A DNA stretch of 64,000 nucleotides from Paraburkholderia sp. SOS3 (GTDB lineage Bacteria > Pseudomonadota > Gammaproteobacteria > Burkholderiales > Burkholderiaceae), in the NCBI RefSeq assembly GCF_001922345.1, contig NZ_CP018811.1, forward strand, positions 1,674,001 through 1,738,000, in the 5' to 3' direction. A program made the position numbers and the translations under genes. The notes under the pieces were generated by a model, which was not told the DNA's origin, ran no database searches, and saw only the letters and a list, made by a program, of their open reading frames with translations. Shown in pieces: positions 8,938 through 17,634 of the stretch. Numbering within the stretch: position 1 is the first letter of the stretch; each line of letters opens with the position of its first letter.

Positions 8938-9968
8938 TGGGCGCTCTCCGGTTTGCGGGCGAACGACGTGGTCGCGACGACGAGCAGGATCAGCGTGCCT
9001 TGCACGCCGTTCACCCAGTAGCTCGATACGTTGAGCAGCTGGAAGCCGTTCGCGAGGCAGCCGATGAAAAGCACGGAGAGCAGCGTGCCGCCGATGGTCG
9101 GCACGAAGCGCCGCGAGAAGACCGTGCCGAGCAGTGCGGCGGCGAGCACCGAGAGCAGCATGTCGCCGGAGCCCGGCGTGCTCGAACTGAGGCGCGCGAC
9201 CGTCAGGACCGCCGCGAGCGCCGCGCACAGGCCGCTGAACAGATACGTGAACGTCAGATAGCGGCCGACCGCGATGCCGGTCGAGCGCGCCGCTTCCGGA
9301 TGTCCGCCCACGGCGTACAGGCGCAGGCCGAAGCCCGTGTGATGCACGAGCAGGATCATGGCGGCCGAGGCGAGCGCGAGCGTCCACGCGAGCGCCGAGA
9401 TGCCGAGGAACGACGCCGAGCTGATGAACGTCATGAGCGGCGACGACACGCTGATCACGGTGTTCTGCGTGATCGTCAGTTCGGCGCCGGCCGCGATGTT
9501 CATCACGGCGAGCGTGGCGAGCAACGGCAGAATGCCCAGGCGCACGACCGCGACCGCGTTGAGCAGGCCGATCGCGATGCCGGTCGCGGCGACGGCCGGC
9601 AGGGCGAGCGCGTCCGAAACGCCGAGCGTGAGCAGCTTCGCGTAGACGGCGGCGCACACGCCCATGTTGGCCGCGATCGACAGGTCGATGCCGCCGTCGG
9701 TGACGTTCGAGCCGCCGCCGATGATGACGACGGACATGCCGAACGCCATCACGCCGAGGATGGCGGACTGCTCGACGATATTGACGAGATTGCCCGGGCT
9801 CGTGAAACCGGGCGCGCCGAACGCGAAATACAGCAGGATCGCGACGAAAGCGCCGACGGCGGCCAGGCGGATCGCCAGCGAGCCGATCGCCTTGCGCCGC
9901 CCACGCGCGGGCAGCGGCTGCTGCCCGGCGGCGACGTTTTCGAGCAAGGCGCGTTGGATGGCTGTCAT
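8934..9968 (-). CDS. Ribose-type ABC transporter permease (first permease)
   Basis: A 344-residue RbsC-family permease. After a polar N-terminal tail of about 30 residues come the hydrophobic helices and the motif NVTDGGIDLS near residue 85. ATG at 9968; its first bases overlap the stop of the ATPase gene, and its own stop overlaps the next permease, both in ATGA form. It differs clearly in sequence from the other permease, so this is not a recent duplication. Confidence 0.9.
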   Translation of the reverse strand: MTAIQRALLENVAAGQQPLPARGRRKAIGSLAIRLAAVGAFVAILLYFAFGAPGFTSPGNLVNIVEQSAILGVMAFGMSVVIIGGGSNVTDGGIDLSIAANMGVCAAVYAKLLTLGVSDALALPAVAATGIAIGLLNAVAVVRLGILPLLATLAVMNIAAGAELTITQNTVISVSSPLMTFISSASFLGISALAWTLALASAAMILLVHHTGFGLRLYAVGGHPEAARSTGIAVGRYLTFTYLFSGLCAALAAVLTVARLSSSTPGSGDMLLSVLAAALLGTVFSRRFVPTIGGTLLSVLFIGCLANGFQLLNVSSYWVNGVQGTLILLVVATTSFARKPESAQ

Positions 9969-11488
9969 ACGGTGACTCCTTCGGCAAGTGATGCGCCCGA
10001 CGAGGCGGCAAGCAACTGGTCGCTGTTCAGGCGCGCGCCGCTGAATTCGCCGACGAGCTCGCCGCGATAGATCACCAGCACGCGATCGCAGAAATCGGAC
10101 AGCTCGAGCAGATCGGAAGACAGCATGAGGATCGCCGCGCCTTCGCTCGCGAGACGGTTCAGCAGCGTGTAGATCTCGACCTTGGCGGCGACGTCCACGG
10201 CCACCGTGGGCTCGTCGAGCACATAGACCTTGGACTGGCAACTGAGCCACTTCGCGATCGCAACCTTTTGCTGGTTGCCGCCCGACAGATGACGCACGAG
10301 CGTGTCGCCGCCCGGTGTCTTGATCGACAGCTCGCGGATGAAATCGCCGACCGCCGAGCGTTCGTCGCCGCCGCGCATGAAGCCGATGCGGCTGTAGCGC
10401 GCGAGGCTCGCGAGGCTCACGTTCTCGCGCACCGACAGGCCGAGCGCGACGCCATGCGCGCGCCGGTCCTCGGGCAGCATCGCGATGCCGTTGCTGACCG
10501 CGTCCATCGGCGAGCGAAGCGACACGCGTTTGCCGTCGACGCTGACGTTGCCGTGGTCGGCCTGACGCAGCCCGAACAGGCATTGCACGAGCTCCTTCGC
10601 GCCCGAGCCGAGCAGTCCGGTCAGCCCGACGATCTCGCCGCGACGCACGGCGAGGCTCACGTCGTGGAAGGCGCCGGCACGCGAGAGGCCGGCGACTTCG
10701 AGCACGGGCGGCCCTGGCGTGACCTCGCGCGCCGGGAACATGTCGCCGACGTCGCGCGCGATCATCATCGAGATGATGTCGTCCATCGGTGTGGTTTTCG
10801 GCGACACGACGCCGACGTCGGTGCCGTTGCGCATGACCGTGACGGCATCGCACAGCGACTCGATTTCCTGCATGTAGTGCGAGATGAAGATCACGGCGAT
10901 GCCGTCGTCGCGCAGGCGGCGCAGCACGGCGAAGAGGCTGTCCACTTCCCTTCTGACGAGCGCGGCGGTCGGTTCGTCGAGCACGAGCACCTGCGCGCGC
11001 TGCGCGAGCGCGCGTGTGATCTGCACGATCTTCTGCTGGGCGGTGGTCAGGTCCTGGATCAGCAGGTTGCGCGGCAATTCGAGGTCGAAGTATTTTTTCA
11101 GCAGCGCGGCCGCTTCGCGTTCCATGCGCCGCTTGTCGACGAACGGTCCGATACGCGGTTCGTGCCGCAGGAACACCGCTTCGCCGACGGTCGCGGTCGG
11201 CACGAGCAGCCGGTCCTGGTGGATGAAGTGCACGCCGAGCGCTTCGACGCGCGCGGGCGTCAGGTGGTCGACGCGCTCGCCCATGATGCGGATCTCGCCG
11301 CTGTCGGGCACATTGATGCCGGCCAGCACCTTGATGATGGTCGACTTGCCCGCGCCGTTCTGCCCGACGAGCCCATGGATCGTGCCGCACGCCACCTCGA
11401 GGTTCGCGTCCGCGAGCGCCTGGACCGCGCCGAAGCGTTTGCTGATGCCCTTCATCGAGATCGCGATGCGCCGTTCATCGTTGCGCAT
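9965..11488 (-). CDS. Sugar ABC transporter ATP-binding protein, two NBDs (RbsA/MglA type)
   Basis: A 507-residue protein with two fused nucleotide-binding domains. Domain 1 has a canonical Walker A (GQNGAGKST) and VLVLDEPTAAL, but the signature is LTTAQQ. Domain 2 has a degenerate Walker A (GLLGSGAKE) and an intact signature, LSGGNQQKVAIAKWL. This asymmetry is typical of the CUT2 family. The start ATG at 11488 has GGAGGCAAC directly upstream; a longer frame exists but lacks a good ribosome site. It energises the two downstream permeases. Confidence 0.92.
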   Translation of the reverse strand: MRNDERRIAISMKGISKRFGAVQALADANLEVACGTIHGLVGQNGAGKSTIIKVLAGINVPDSGEIRIMGERVDHLTPARVEALGVHFIHQDRLLVPTATVGEAVFLRHEPRIGPFVDKRRMEREAAALLKKYFDLELPRNLLIQDLTTAQQKIVQITRALAQRAQVLVLDEPTAALVRREVDSLFAVLRRLRDDGIAVIFISHYMQEIESLCDAVTVMRNGTDVGVVSPKTTPMDDIISMMIARDVGDMFPAREVTPGPPVLEVAGLSRAGAFHDVSLAVRRGEIVGLTGLLGSGAKELVQCLFGLRQADHGNVSVDGKRVSLRSPMDAVSNGIAMLPEDRRAHGVALGLSVRENVSLASLARYSRIGFMRGGDERSAVGDFIRELSIKTPGGDTLVRHLSGGNQQKVAIAKWLSCQSKVYVLDEPTVAVDVAAKVEIYTLLNRLASEGAAILMLSSDLLELSDFCDRVLVIYRGELVGEFSGARLNSDQLLAASSGASLAEGVTV

Positions 11489-11583
11489 GTTGCCTCCGTT
11501 GAAACGCGCCACTTCCGAAGCCGGGCGGGCAACGAACCCGCACCGGCCGCAAAGCGTCGCTGCGAAACACACTGATGGCAATG

Positions 11584-11599
11584 CCCGGGAGGGCCCGGG
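11584..11599 (-). other. Intercistronic hairpin after the binding-protein gene
   Basis: Arms CCCGGG (11584-11589) and CCCGGG (11594-11599) with a 4-base loop sit just after the stop codon of the binding-protein gene. There is no T-run, so it is not a classical terminator. Such hairpins often protect the upstream message and raise binding protein over membrane components; that is an inference here. Confidence 0.4.
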
Positions 11600-11602
11600 G
11601 CG

Positions 11603-12619
11603 TTACTTGCCGCTGACCTTTTCGGCCTGTTGCAGAATCGGGCCGGCGGTGGTCCCGGCGTTCTTCTTCGTCACGAGCACGGATGGCACGAACGTGAACG
11701 GCGGCACCTTCTCGCCGGACAGATAGGCCGCGACGTTCGCCGCCGACGTCTTGCCGATTTCATAAGGCTGCTGTGCGCCGACCGCGCCCGCCGGCGACTT
11801 CGGATCGGCAACCATCTTCACGACGTCGGGACTGCCGTCGATCGCATAGGTCTTGATCTCCGGGCGCTTCGCCGCCTGCACGGCTTGCGTCGCGCCGATC
11901 TGCGGCACGTCCCAGCACGACCAGATCGCGTTGATCGAGCCCGGCTTCGGGTATTTGGTCAGCATGTCGGAGACATTCGAATACGCGCTTTGCACCGTGT
12001 TCGGAATCACGTCGCGCAGTTCCGGCTCGACGATCTTGACGTCGGGGAAAGCGCTCAGCACGTACTTCATCTGGTCGTAGCGGATCTTGCATACCGGCAC
12101 GCTATAGAAGCCGTTGAAGACGAGCACGTTGCCTTTGCCTCCCATGTCGGACACCATCTGCAGCGCGATGTCGGCGCCGAGGTCGTAGTTGTTTGACGTC
12201 GTGACGTTGAGCGAGTAGGGCGTTGCCGTGTCGATCGTGAAAAGCGGAATCTTTGCATCCCTGATTTTTCGCAGCCACGGGTCGAGCACCTTGATGTTGC
12301 CGAGAATCTCGATAATGGCGTCGGGTTTCTGCGCGATCAGCGTCTGCAGCTGGGAAACCTGCGTCTGGTCCTTGCGGCCCGCGTCGAGCGCGATCGGCGT
12401 GCCGCCGAGCCGCTTGATCTCGTCCTGCGCGCCGCGAAAAGCCATCAGATCCCAGTAGTGGTCCGTGCCGGTAATCGATACGCCGATCCGCTTGCCCTTG
12501 AGCGACGGCTCCGCGTGCACGGTTGGTGCGGCACACGCGAGTGCGGCGACAAGCGCCGCCGCTACCGGAAGAAGGCGCATCGCGCGAGGCATGGCGCGAG
12601 CGGGCGTCTGATTGTGCAT
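11603..12619 (-). CDS. Periplasmic sugar-binding protein of the ABC importer
   Basis: A 338-residue Peripla_BP_4 protein. A signal peptide with a hydrophobic core (LLPVAAALVAALACA) and AxA-type cleavage near residue 36 precedes GKRIGVSITGTDHYWDLMAF. The mature part has alternating binding-lobe motifs (IDTATPYSLNVTTSNNYDLG, TYAIDGSPDVVKMV) as in RbsB- and TorT-like proteins. ATG at 12619 with AGGAGACAACC upstream. It should deliver the pathway substrate to the ATPase/permease genes encoded next. The ligand cannot be read from sequence; pentoses, hexoses and polyols are all handled by this family. Confidence 0.88.
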   Translation of the reverse strand: MHNQTPARAMPRAMRLLPVAAALVAALACAAPTVHAEPSLKGKRIGVSITGTDHYWDLMAFRGAQDEIKRLGGTPIALDAGRKDQTQVSQLQTLIAQKPDAIIEILGNIKVLDPWLRKIRDAKIPLFTIDTATPYSLNVTTSNNYDLGADIALQMVSDMGGKGNVLVFNGFYSVPVCKIRYDQMKYVLSAFPDVKIVEPELRDVIPNTVQSAYSNVSDMLTKYPKPGSINAIWSCWDVPQIGATQAVQAAKRPEIKTYAIDGSPDVVKMVADPKSPAGAVGAQQPYEIGKTSAANVAAYLSGEKVPPFTFVPSVLVTKKNAGTTAGPILQQAEKVSGK

Positions 12620-12663
12620 GGTTGTCTCCTGAATGTTGGTTATTTCCGGCGTCCTGCATCGAG

Positions 12664-13308
12664 CTAGTCGCGGTGGCCGTAATGGCCCATGCGGGCGATC
12701 ACGTTGTCGATTTCCGCGACCGACAGGAGCGGCGGCTCTTCTACCTGAAGGCACGTCAGATATTGACGCGCCAGCGTCTCGACTTCGACGGTGAGCCACA
12801 TCGCCTTGTCGAGCGTCGTGCCCGTCGCGATCATTCCGTGATGCGCGAGCAGGCATGCCTTGCGGCCTTCGAGCGCGACGAGCGCATTGGCCGAGAGTTC
12901 TTCGGTGCCGAACGTTGCGTAGGGCGCGCAGCGGATGTCGCTGCCGCCGGCAACCGCAACCATGTAGTGGATCGGCGGAATCGGGCGTTCGAGAATCGAC
13001 AGCGACGTGCAGTACGGCGGGTGCGTGTGCACCACGGCGTTGACGTCGGCGCGCGCGCGCAGGATGTCGAGGTGAAAGCGCCATTCGCTCGATGGCTGAC
13101 GCTTGCCGTGCGCTTCGCCGTCCATGGTCATATAGACGATGTCGTCGGGCCGCATCGCGTCGTAAGGCATGCTCGTCGGCGTGACGAGCATGCCGTGTTC
13201 GTGACGCACGCTGATGTTGCCCGATGTGCCCTGGTTCACGCCGAGCGCATTCATGCGCCGGCACGCGTCGATGATCGATTGGCGCTGCTTGAGTTCGTGT
13301 TCGTTCAT
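12664..13308 (-). CDS. Class II aldolase/adducin family protein (FucA-like)
   Basis: A 214-residue zinc-dependent class II aldolase, the usual length for L-fuculose-1-phosphate aldolase and its relatives. Motifs seen are GTSGNISVR (27-35), the acid SSEWRFH with Glu75, the zinc ligands His94 and His96 in HTHPP, and AHHGM with a further His near 156. It starts 17 bp after the first SDR. It should cleave a phosphorylated ketose to dihydroxyacetone phosphate plus an aldehyde. The same fold includes L-ribulose-5-phosphate epimerase and acid-phosphate decarboxylases, so the reaction is inferred from the neighbouring kinase and aldehyde dehydrogenase. Confidence 0.85.
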   Translation of the reverse strand: MNEHELKQRQSIIDACRRMNALGVNQGTSGNISVRHEHGMLVTPTSMPYDAMRPDDIVYMTMDGEAHGKRQPSSEWRFHLDILRARADVNAVVHTHPPYCTSLSILERPIPPIHYMVAVAGGSDIRCAPYATFGTEELSANALVALEGRKACLLAHHGMIATGTTLDKAMWLTVEVETLARQYLTCLQVEEPPLLSVAEIDNVIARMGHYGHRD

Positions 13309-13325
13309 GTGCCGTTTCTCGCCGA

Positions 13326-14114
13326 TTACCAGGACGTGTAGCCGCCATCGATCGGGACGATCGAGCCGGTCATGTAGGACGATGCGCTCGAGGCGAGAAA
13401 CACCACCGCCGAGGCGATTTCGGCGGGCTCGCCGCAGCGGCCCATTGGCGTCATGTCCATCCATACGTCGAACAGTTCGGGCCGCGCGCGCATGGCAAGC
13501 GTCATTTCCGTGCCGATATAGCCGGGCGCAAGCGCGTTGACGCGGACGTGGTCTTTGGCCCATTCGGTCGCGAGCGCCTTCGTCAGCATGTGCACGGCCC
13601 CCTTGCTCGTCATGTACGACGCGGCGCTTTGCGGACGGTTGACGATAACGCCCGACATCGAGCCGAGATTGACGATGCTTCCCGCGCGCTGCGCGACCAT
13701 GTGGCGCCCGAACGCGCGCGATACCCAGAAGGTGCCGTTCACGTTGATGTCCATGACCTGCCGCCATTCGTCGTCGGGCGTCTCGAACACGCTGTTCAGG
13801 CGCGCGATGCCGGCGCTGTTCACGAGCGTGTCGATGCGGCCTTCGCGTTCGACGATGTCGTCCGCGATGCGCCGCACCGCGTCGGCGTCGGTGACGTCGA
13901 TGCGGTAGGTCGCGGCATCGATGCCTTCGTTGCGCAGCGTTTGCTGCGCACGTTCGAGCGCGGCGCTGTCGCGATCGAGCAGGATCGGCCGCGCGCCGCA
14001 CTGCGCGAGCGCGCGCGCCGATTCATAGCCGATGCCGCTCGCGCCGCCGGTGACGACCGCCCGCGTGCCGGCAAGACCGAAGCGTTCAGGATAAGCAGGT
14101 GCCGTGGAAGCCAT
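13326..14114 (-). CDS. SDR-family polyol dehydrogenase (galactitol-dehydrogenase-like)
   Basis: First gene of the operon: a 262-residue SDR with TGGASGIG (22-29), NSAG (99-102), Ser154, Tyr167 and Lys171. From memory its middle and C-terminal part (NSAGIARL, SRAFGR, VNLGSMSG, ALAPGY, DMTPMGRCGEP) closely resembles the Rhodobacter galactitol dehydrogenase that makes L-tagatose and also takes other 2,3-diols and polyols. I therefore favour a polyol 2-dehydrogenase, to be confirmed by alignment. ATG at 14114 with GAGAAGAGG upstream. Transcription is expected to start at the palindrome pair around 14390-14446. Confidence 0.86.
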   Translation of the reverse strand: MASTAPAYPERFGLAGTRAVVTGGASGIGYESARALAQCGARPILLDRDSAALERAQQTLRNEGIDAATYRIDVTDADAVRRIADDIVEREGRIDTLVNSAGIARLNSVFETPDDEWRQVMDINVNGTFWVSRAFGRHMVAQRAGSIVNLGSMSGVIVNRPQSAASYMTSKGAVHMLTKALATEWAKDHVRVNALAPGYIGTEMTLAMRARPELFDVWMDMTPMGRCGEPAEIASAVVFLASSASSYMTGSIVPIDGGYTSW

Positions 14115-14383
14115 GCCTCTTCTCTATCTGTTGCACAACGTTAGTAACCCTTACTGACACGGTGCGGCCGGGCGCCGATAGAATGCCGCAGCCGGCGTGG
14201 CGTGCAGTGGAAGGGATCGGGGATGACGGCACCCGGTACTGGCAGGGCGCCGGCAGGACGTCTTAGCGCGCAGTAACGAAGCGCGACGAAAAACGGCGAT
14301 ACGGCGGGCAGTACGACGGGTAGCAGGACGAGAGGGCGCTGATACGCATGTTGTCTCCATGTCCGTCTTCGCCTTCAAAGGGC

Positions 14384-14412
14384 TTGACGTGGTAATTACC
14401 AGTTGGTTATAA
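14384..14412 (+). promoter_or_regulatory. Predicted sigma-70 promoter of gntR
   Basis: TTGACG (14384-14389), a 17-bp spacer, and TTATAA (14407-14412). Both operator palindromes overlap the spacer and -10 box, consistent with autorepression by the GntR protein. Confidence 0.6.
14390..14401. promoter_or_regulatory. Operator palindrome 1 (TGGTAATTACCA)
   Basis: A perfect 12-bp inverted repeat between the divergent gntR gene and its target operon. Its centre is 14 bp from that of the second palindrome. Both share the TGGT...ACCA ends, as expected for two sites bound by one dimeric HutC-type regulator. Confidence 0.7.
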
Positions 14413-14415
14413 CCA
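14404..14415. promoter_or_regulatory. Operator palindrome 2 (TGGTTATAACCA)
   Basis: A perfect 12-bp inverted repeat containing the gntR -10 box. It also lies at the predicted transcription start of the minus-strand operon. Confidence 0.7.
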
Positions 14416-14417
14416 CA

Positions 14418-14446
14418 ATCATCGTCAACGTCGGCTGCACTGTCAA
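14418..14446 (-). promoter_or_regulatory. Predicted promoter of the sugar/polyol operon
   Basis: On the minus strand, TTGACA (14446-14441), a 17-bp spacer and GATGAT (14423-14418, 4 of 6 matches to the -10 consensus). Transcription would begin near 14411, inside the operator pair, so bound regulator would block initiation. Confidence 0.5.
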
Positions 14447-14529
14447 GCTGAATTTCAGCGGACGCCGCAGTGCCGATGTGACATCGCCCGACTTCGCCGA
14501 TAATCGGAACGCACGCCGACTCGACTCCT

Positions 14530-15336
14530 ATGACAGACATCGCAGAGATAATCGACCTTCACGACCTGCTCGGGGGACCGGAGCAGTTCGACCGTTCCGG
14601 ACCGCTACCGCTTTGGGTGCAGGTCAAGAACGTTCTTGAGACGGCCATCCGCAATCCGGGCGTGAGCCCTCGCGCACGCGTGCCGTCGGAGCAGAATCTT
14701 TGCGACCTTCTCGGCGTGTCGCGGCCCATCGTGCGGCTCGCGCTCGATTCGCTGGTCAAGGCCGGGCTCATCACCAAAGTGCCGAGGCAAGGCATATACG
14801 TTGCGCCGCGCAAGACGGACGTCGATTTCGCGTCGATGAACGAGAGCCTGTTCGCCGAGATCAGCCGGGGCCACCGGGTCACGACACGCATCCTGCATAT
14901 GTCGCGCGAACGTCCGTCGCAGCGCGAGCGCGACATGCTCGCTTTGCCGCCTGGCGCCGATGTGCTACGGCTGTACCGGCTGTACTCGGTCGACGAAGTG
15001 CCGACCGCTTTGTCCTGGCTCACGCTCGCGGGTCACCGGGTACCTGGGCTCGAGTCGCTGATGGCGGACAATGTATCGGCTTACGGCGTGATGCGGGAGC
15101 GCTACGATCTGCAGATCGAATTTTCCGAGCGCTGGTTCGAAGCCGCGGTGCCCAGCGAGGAGCAAGCCGCATTGCTGCAGTTGTCGGCCGGCCAGCCCGT
15201 CCTGTCGATCGAGTCGGTCGGACGCACGCGCGATCACCAGCCGCTCGAATACTATCGCTGCCTCTATAGCACGGCCTTCAGCCGTATCCATGTGACTGCG
15301 CATGCGCGAGCGGAACCGCCGGGCGGAACCGCGTGA
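14530..15336 (+). CDS. GntR-family regulator (HutC subfamily, UTRA domain)
   Basis: A 268-residue regulator with an N-terminal winged helix (about 25-95; RVPSEQNLCDLLGVSRPIVR is the recognition-helix region) and a C-terminal UTRA effector domain (about 105-260). It is divergent from the catabolic operon, and the gap contains two TGGT-N4-ACCA palindromes over both promoters. The simplest reading is a repressor of the operon and of itself, released by the sugar, the polyol or a phosphorylated intermediate. It ends before a tandem-repeat hairpin that separates it from convergent metG. Confidence 0.9.
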   Translation: MTDIAEIIDLHDLLGGPEQFDRSGPLPLWVQVKNVLETAIRNPGVSPRARVPSEQNLCDLLGVSRPIVRLALDSLVKAGLITKVPRQGIYVAPRKTDVDFASMNESLFAEISRGHRVTTRILHMSRERPSQRERDMLALPPGADVLRLYRLYSVDEVPTALSWLTLAGHRVPGLESLMADNVSAYGVMRERYDLQIEFSERWFEAAVPSEEQAALLQLSAGQPVLSIESVGRTRDHQPLEYYRCLYSTAFSRIHVTAHARAEPPGGTA

Positions 15337-15345
15337 CCGTGTAAA

Positions 15346-15382
15346 ACGGCTCGCCGTCACGGCTCGCCGTCTGGCGAGCCGT
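15346..15382. terminator. Hairpin terminator between gntR and metG, with a duplicated arm
   Basis: The 13-mer ACGGCTCGCCGTC occurs twice in direct tandem (15346-15358 and 15359-15371). The second copy pairs with GGCGAGCCGT (15373-15382) across a GTCT loop; the first copy could pair alternatively. It is flanked by AAAA and TTT, so it can serve both convergent genes. Confidence 0.65.
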
Positions 15383-15426
15383 TTCGTGTCTTGCTTCGTC
15401 TGCTTGCGTGCCTGCCTGCGGGCGCG

Positions 15427-17634
15427 TTATTTCACCCGCATGCCCGGCTTCGCGCCGCTATCGGGTTCGAGCACGTAGATACCGGGCTCGGCCTTTTCAT
15501 CGGCCGCCGATGCCGCGAGCACCATCCCTTCCGAGAGCCCGAACTTCATCTTGCGCGGCGCGAGGTTCGCGACCATCACCGTGAGCTTGCCGACCAGCTG
15601 CTCCGGCTGATACGCGGACTTGATGCCCGAAAACACGTTGCGCGTCTTTTCCTCGCCGACGTCGAGCGTCAGCTGCAGCAGCTTGTCCGATCCCTCGACG
15701 GCCTTGCACTCGACGATCTTCGCGATGCGCAGATCGATCTTCGCGAAATCGTCGATCGAGATGATCGACGACTCGTCTTCCTTGCCGTTCGCGTCCACGC
15801 CGTTGGTGGTGCCCTTGGCGCCTTTGGCTTTTGCCGCCGCCGCTGCGCTATTCGGGTTGGCCGCTGCCGGCGCAGATGTGGTCGCCTGCAGCGACGAGCG
15901 GTTCGCTTCGAGCAGCGCGTCGACCTGCTTCGGATCGACACGCGTCATCAGATGCTTGTACGCATTGATCGGACGGTCCGACGACAGCGGCCGTTGCGCA
16001 TCGGCCCACACGAGCGGCTCGATGCCGAGGAACGCCTCGGCCGCTTGCGCGACCTTCGGCAGCACGGGCTTCAACGCAAGCGACAGCAAACGGAACGCCT
16101 CGATGCTGACGGTACAGGTTTCGTGCAACGCGACCGCGTTGGCCGGGTCTTTCGCCTGATCCCACGGCTTCGCGGTATCGACGTAGCCGTTCACCGCGTC
16201 GGCGAGCTCCATCGTCTGGCGCAGCGCGCGGCCGTAATCGCGCGCCTCGTAATGCGCGGCGATTTGCGGCAGCGCGGCGCGCAGCGTGCCGAGCAGCGGA
16301 TGATGCATCGCGCTGTCCTGCACGCGGCCATCGAAGCGCTTGAGCAGAAAGCCCGCCGCGCGGCTCGCGATATTCACGTACTTGCCGACGAGGTCGCTAT
16401 TCACGCGCGCCTGGAAATCTTCGAGGTTCAGGTCGATGTCTTCCATCGTGCCGTTCAGCTTCGCGGCGAAGTAGTAGCGCAGCCATTCGGGGTTCATGCC
16501 CGCTTCGATATAGCTGTTCGCGGTAATGAACGTGCCGCGCGACTTCGACATCTTCGCGCCGTCGACGGTCAGAAAGCCGTGCGCGAATACGTTGGTCGGC
16601 GTGCGATGGCCGGAGAACTCGAGCATCGCGGGCCAGAACAGCGTATGGAAGTACAGGATGTCCTTGCCGATGAAGTGATACTGCTCGGCGCTCGAACCTT
16701 TGCGGATCCACGCGTCGAAGTCGATGCCGCGCTTGTCGCACAGGTTCTTGAAGCTCGCGTAATAGCCGACCGGCGCATCGAGCCACACATAGAAGTACTT
16801 GCCCGGCGCGTCGGGAATTTCGAAGCCGAAATACGGCGCGTCGCGTGAAATGTCCCAATCGGCGAGTTTCGCGTCGCCGGCCGCACCGAGCCATTCGCGC
16901 ATCTTGTTCGTCGCTTCGGGCTGCGCGAGGCCGCCGACCCAGCCGCGCAGGAATTCCTCGCAGCGCGGGTCCGACAGGCGGAAGAAGTAGTGCGTCGACT
17001 TCCTGCGCACGGGCGTCGCACCCGAGACGACCGAGTACGGGTTGATCAGATCGGTCGGCGAATAGGTCGAGCCGCATACCTCGCAGCTGTCGCCGTACTG
17101 GTCCTTCGAGCCGCACTTCGGGCATTCGCCTTTGATGAAGCGGTCCGGCAGGAACATCTGCTTGACCGGGTCGTAGGCCTGCTCGATTTCGCGTGCGTCG
17201 ATGAGCCCCGCGTCGCGCAGCGCCAGATAGACCGATTCCGACAGCACGCGGTTCTCTTCGGAGTCGGTCGTGTAGTAGTGGTCGAACGAAATGCCGAAGT
17301 GGTTGAAGTCGCGCGTGTGCTCGTTCCACACGCGCTCGATCAGCTGCCTGGGCGTGATGCCTTCCTGCTCGGCCTTCAGCATGATCGGCGTGCCGTGCGT
17401 GTCGTCGGCGCCGACGTAGTAGACCTCGTGCCCGTGCATGCGCAGCGCGCGGACCCAGATATCCGTCTGGATGTATTCGACCAGATGGCCGATGTGGATC
17501 TGGCCGTTTGCATACGGCAGCGCGGACGTGACGAGGATCTGGCGGCGGCCCGGCGGCGTGCCGGTGGGTTGGAGCCCGGCGGCGAGGTCGGTGGCGCTGC
17601 GGTCCACGGAGTGGCGATCGGTAGAGGCTGACAT
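15427..17634 (-). CDS. metG: Methionyl-tRNA synthetase
   Basis: A 735-residue class I aminoacyl-tRNA synthetase that charges tRNA-Met. HIGH at residues 47-50 (QIHIGH), a zinc knuckle with two CxxC pairs (CPKCGS, CEVCGS), KMSKS in [10 protein letters not shown], and a C-terminal EMAP/Trbp111-like tRNA-binding domain (last about 105 residues). The start ATG at 17634 gives the expected N-terminus; the longer frame to 17829 has no family support. A low-complexity Ala/Lys/Gly linker (about 590-625) joins the anticodon-binding and C-terminal domains. The gene is convergent to gntR. Confidence 0.96.
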   Translation of the reverse strand: MSASTDRHSVDRSATDLAAGLQPTGTPPGRRQILVTSALPYANGQIHIGHLVEYIQTDIWVRALRMHGHEVYYVGADDTHGTPIMLKAEQEGITPRQLIERVWNEHTRDFNHFGISFDHYYTTDSEENRVLSESVYLALRDAGLIDAREIEQAYDPVKQMFLPDRFIKGECPKCGSKDQYGDSCEVCGSTYSPTDLINPYSVVSGATPVRRKSTHYFFRLSDPRCEEFLRGWVGGLAQPEATNKMREWLGAAGDAKLADWDISRDAPYFGFEIPDAPGKYFYVWLDAPVGYYASFKNLCDKRGIDFDAWIRKGSSAEQYHFIGKDILYFHTLFWPAMLEFSGHRTPTNVFAHGFLTVDGAKMSKSRGTFITANSYIEAGMNPEWLRYYFAAKLNGTMEDIDLNLEDFQARVNSDLVGKYVNIASRAAGFLLKRFDGRVQDSAMHHPLLGTLRAALPQIAAHYEARDYGRALRQTMELADAVNGYVDTAKPWDQAKDPANAVALHETCTVSIEAFRLLSLALKPVLPKVAQAAEAFLGIEPLVWADAQRPLSSDRPINAYKHLMTRVDPKQVDALLEANRSSLQATTSAPAAANPNSAAAAAKAKGAKGTTNGVDANGKEDESSIISIDDFAKIDLRIAKIVECKAVEGSDKLLQLTLDVGEEKTRNVFSGIKSAYQPEQLVGKLTVMVANLAPRKMKFGLSEGMVLAASAADEKAEPGIYVLEPDSGAKPGMRVK

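Larger units (their letters stand above)
14115..14529. promoter_or_regulatory. Divergent promoter region of the sugar/polyol operon and gntR
   Basis: A 415-bp gap between the divergent operon and its regulator. It carries the two operator palindromes and promoter elements listed separately. The leader of the minus-strand operon is long (about 300 bases). A small minus-strand frame (14151-14540) overlaps the operators and is not considered real. Confidence 0.75.

Noticed and set aside
6898..9021. A 707-codon plus-strand frame opposite the kinase and permease genes
   Set aside because: Mirror of the well-supported minus-strand operon; highly charged Arg/His/Asp composition typical of antisense shadows.
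14151..14540. A 129-codon minus-strand frame in the gntR/operon gap
   Set aside because: It runs over the operator palindromes and predicted promoters, has no ribosome site, and no family features.
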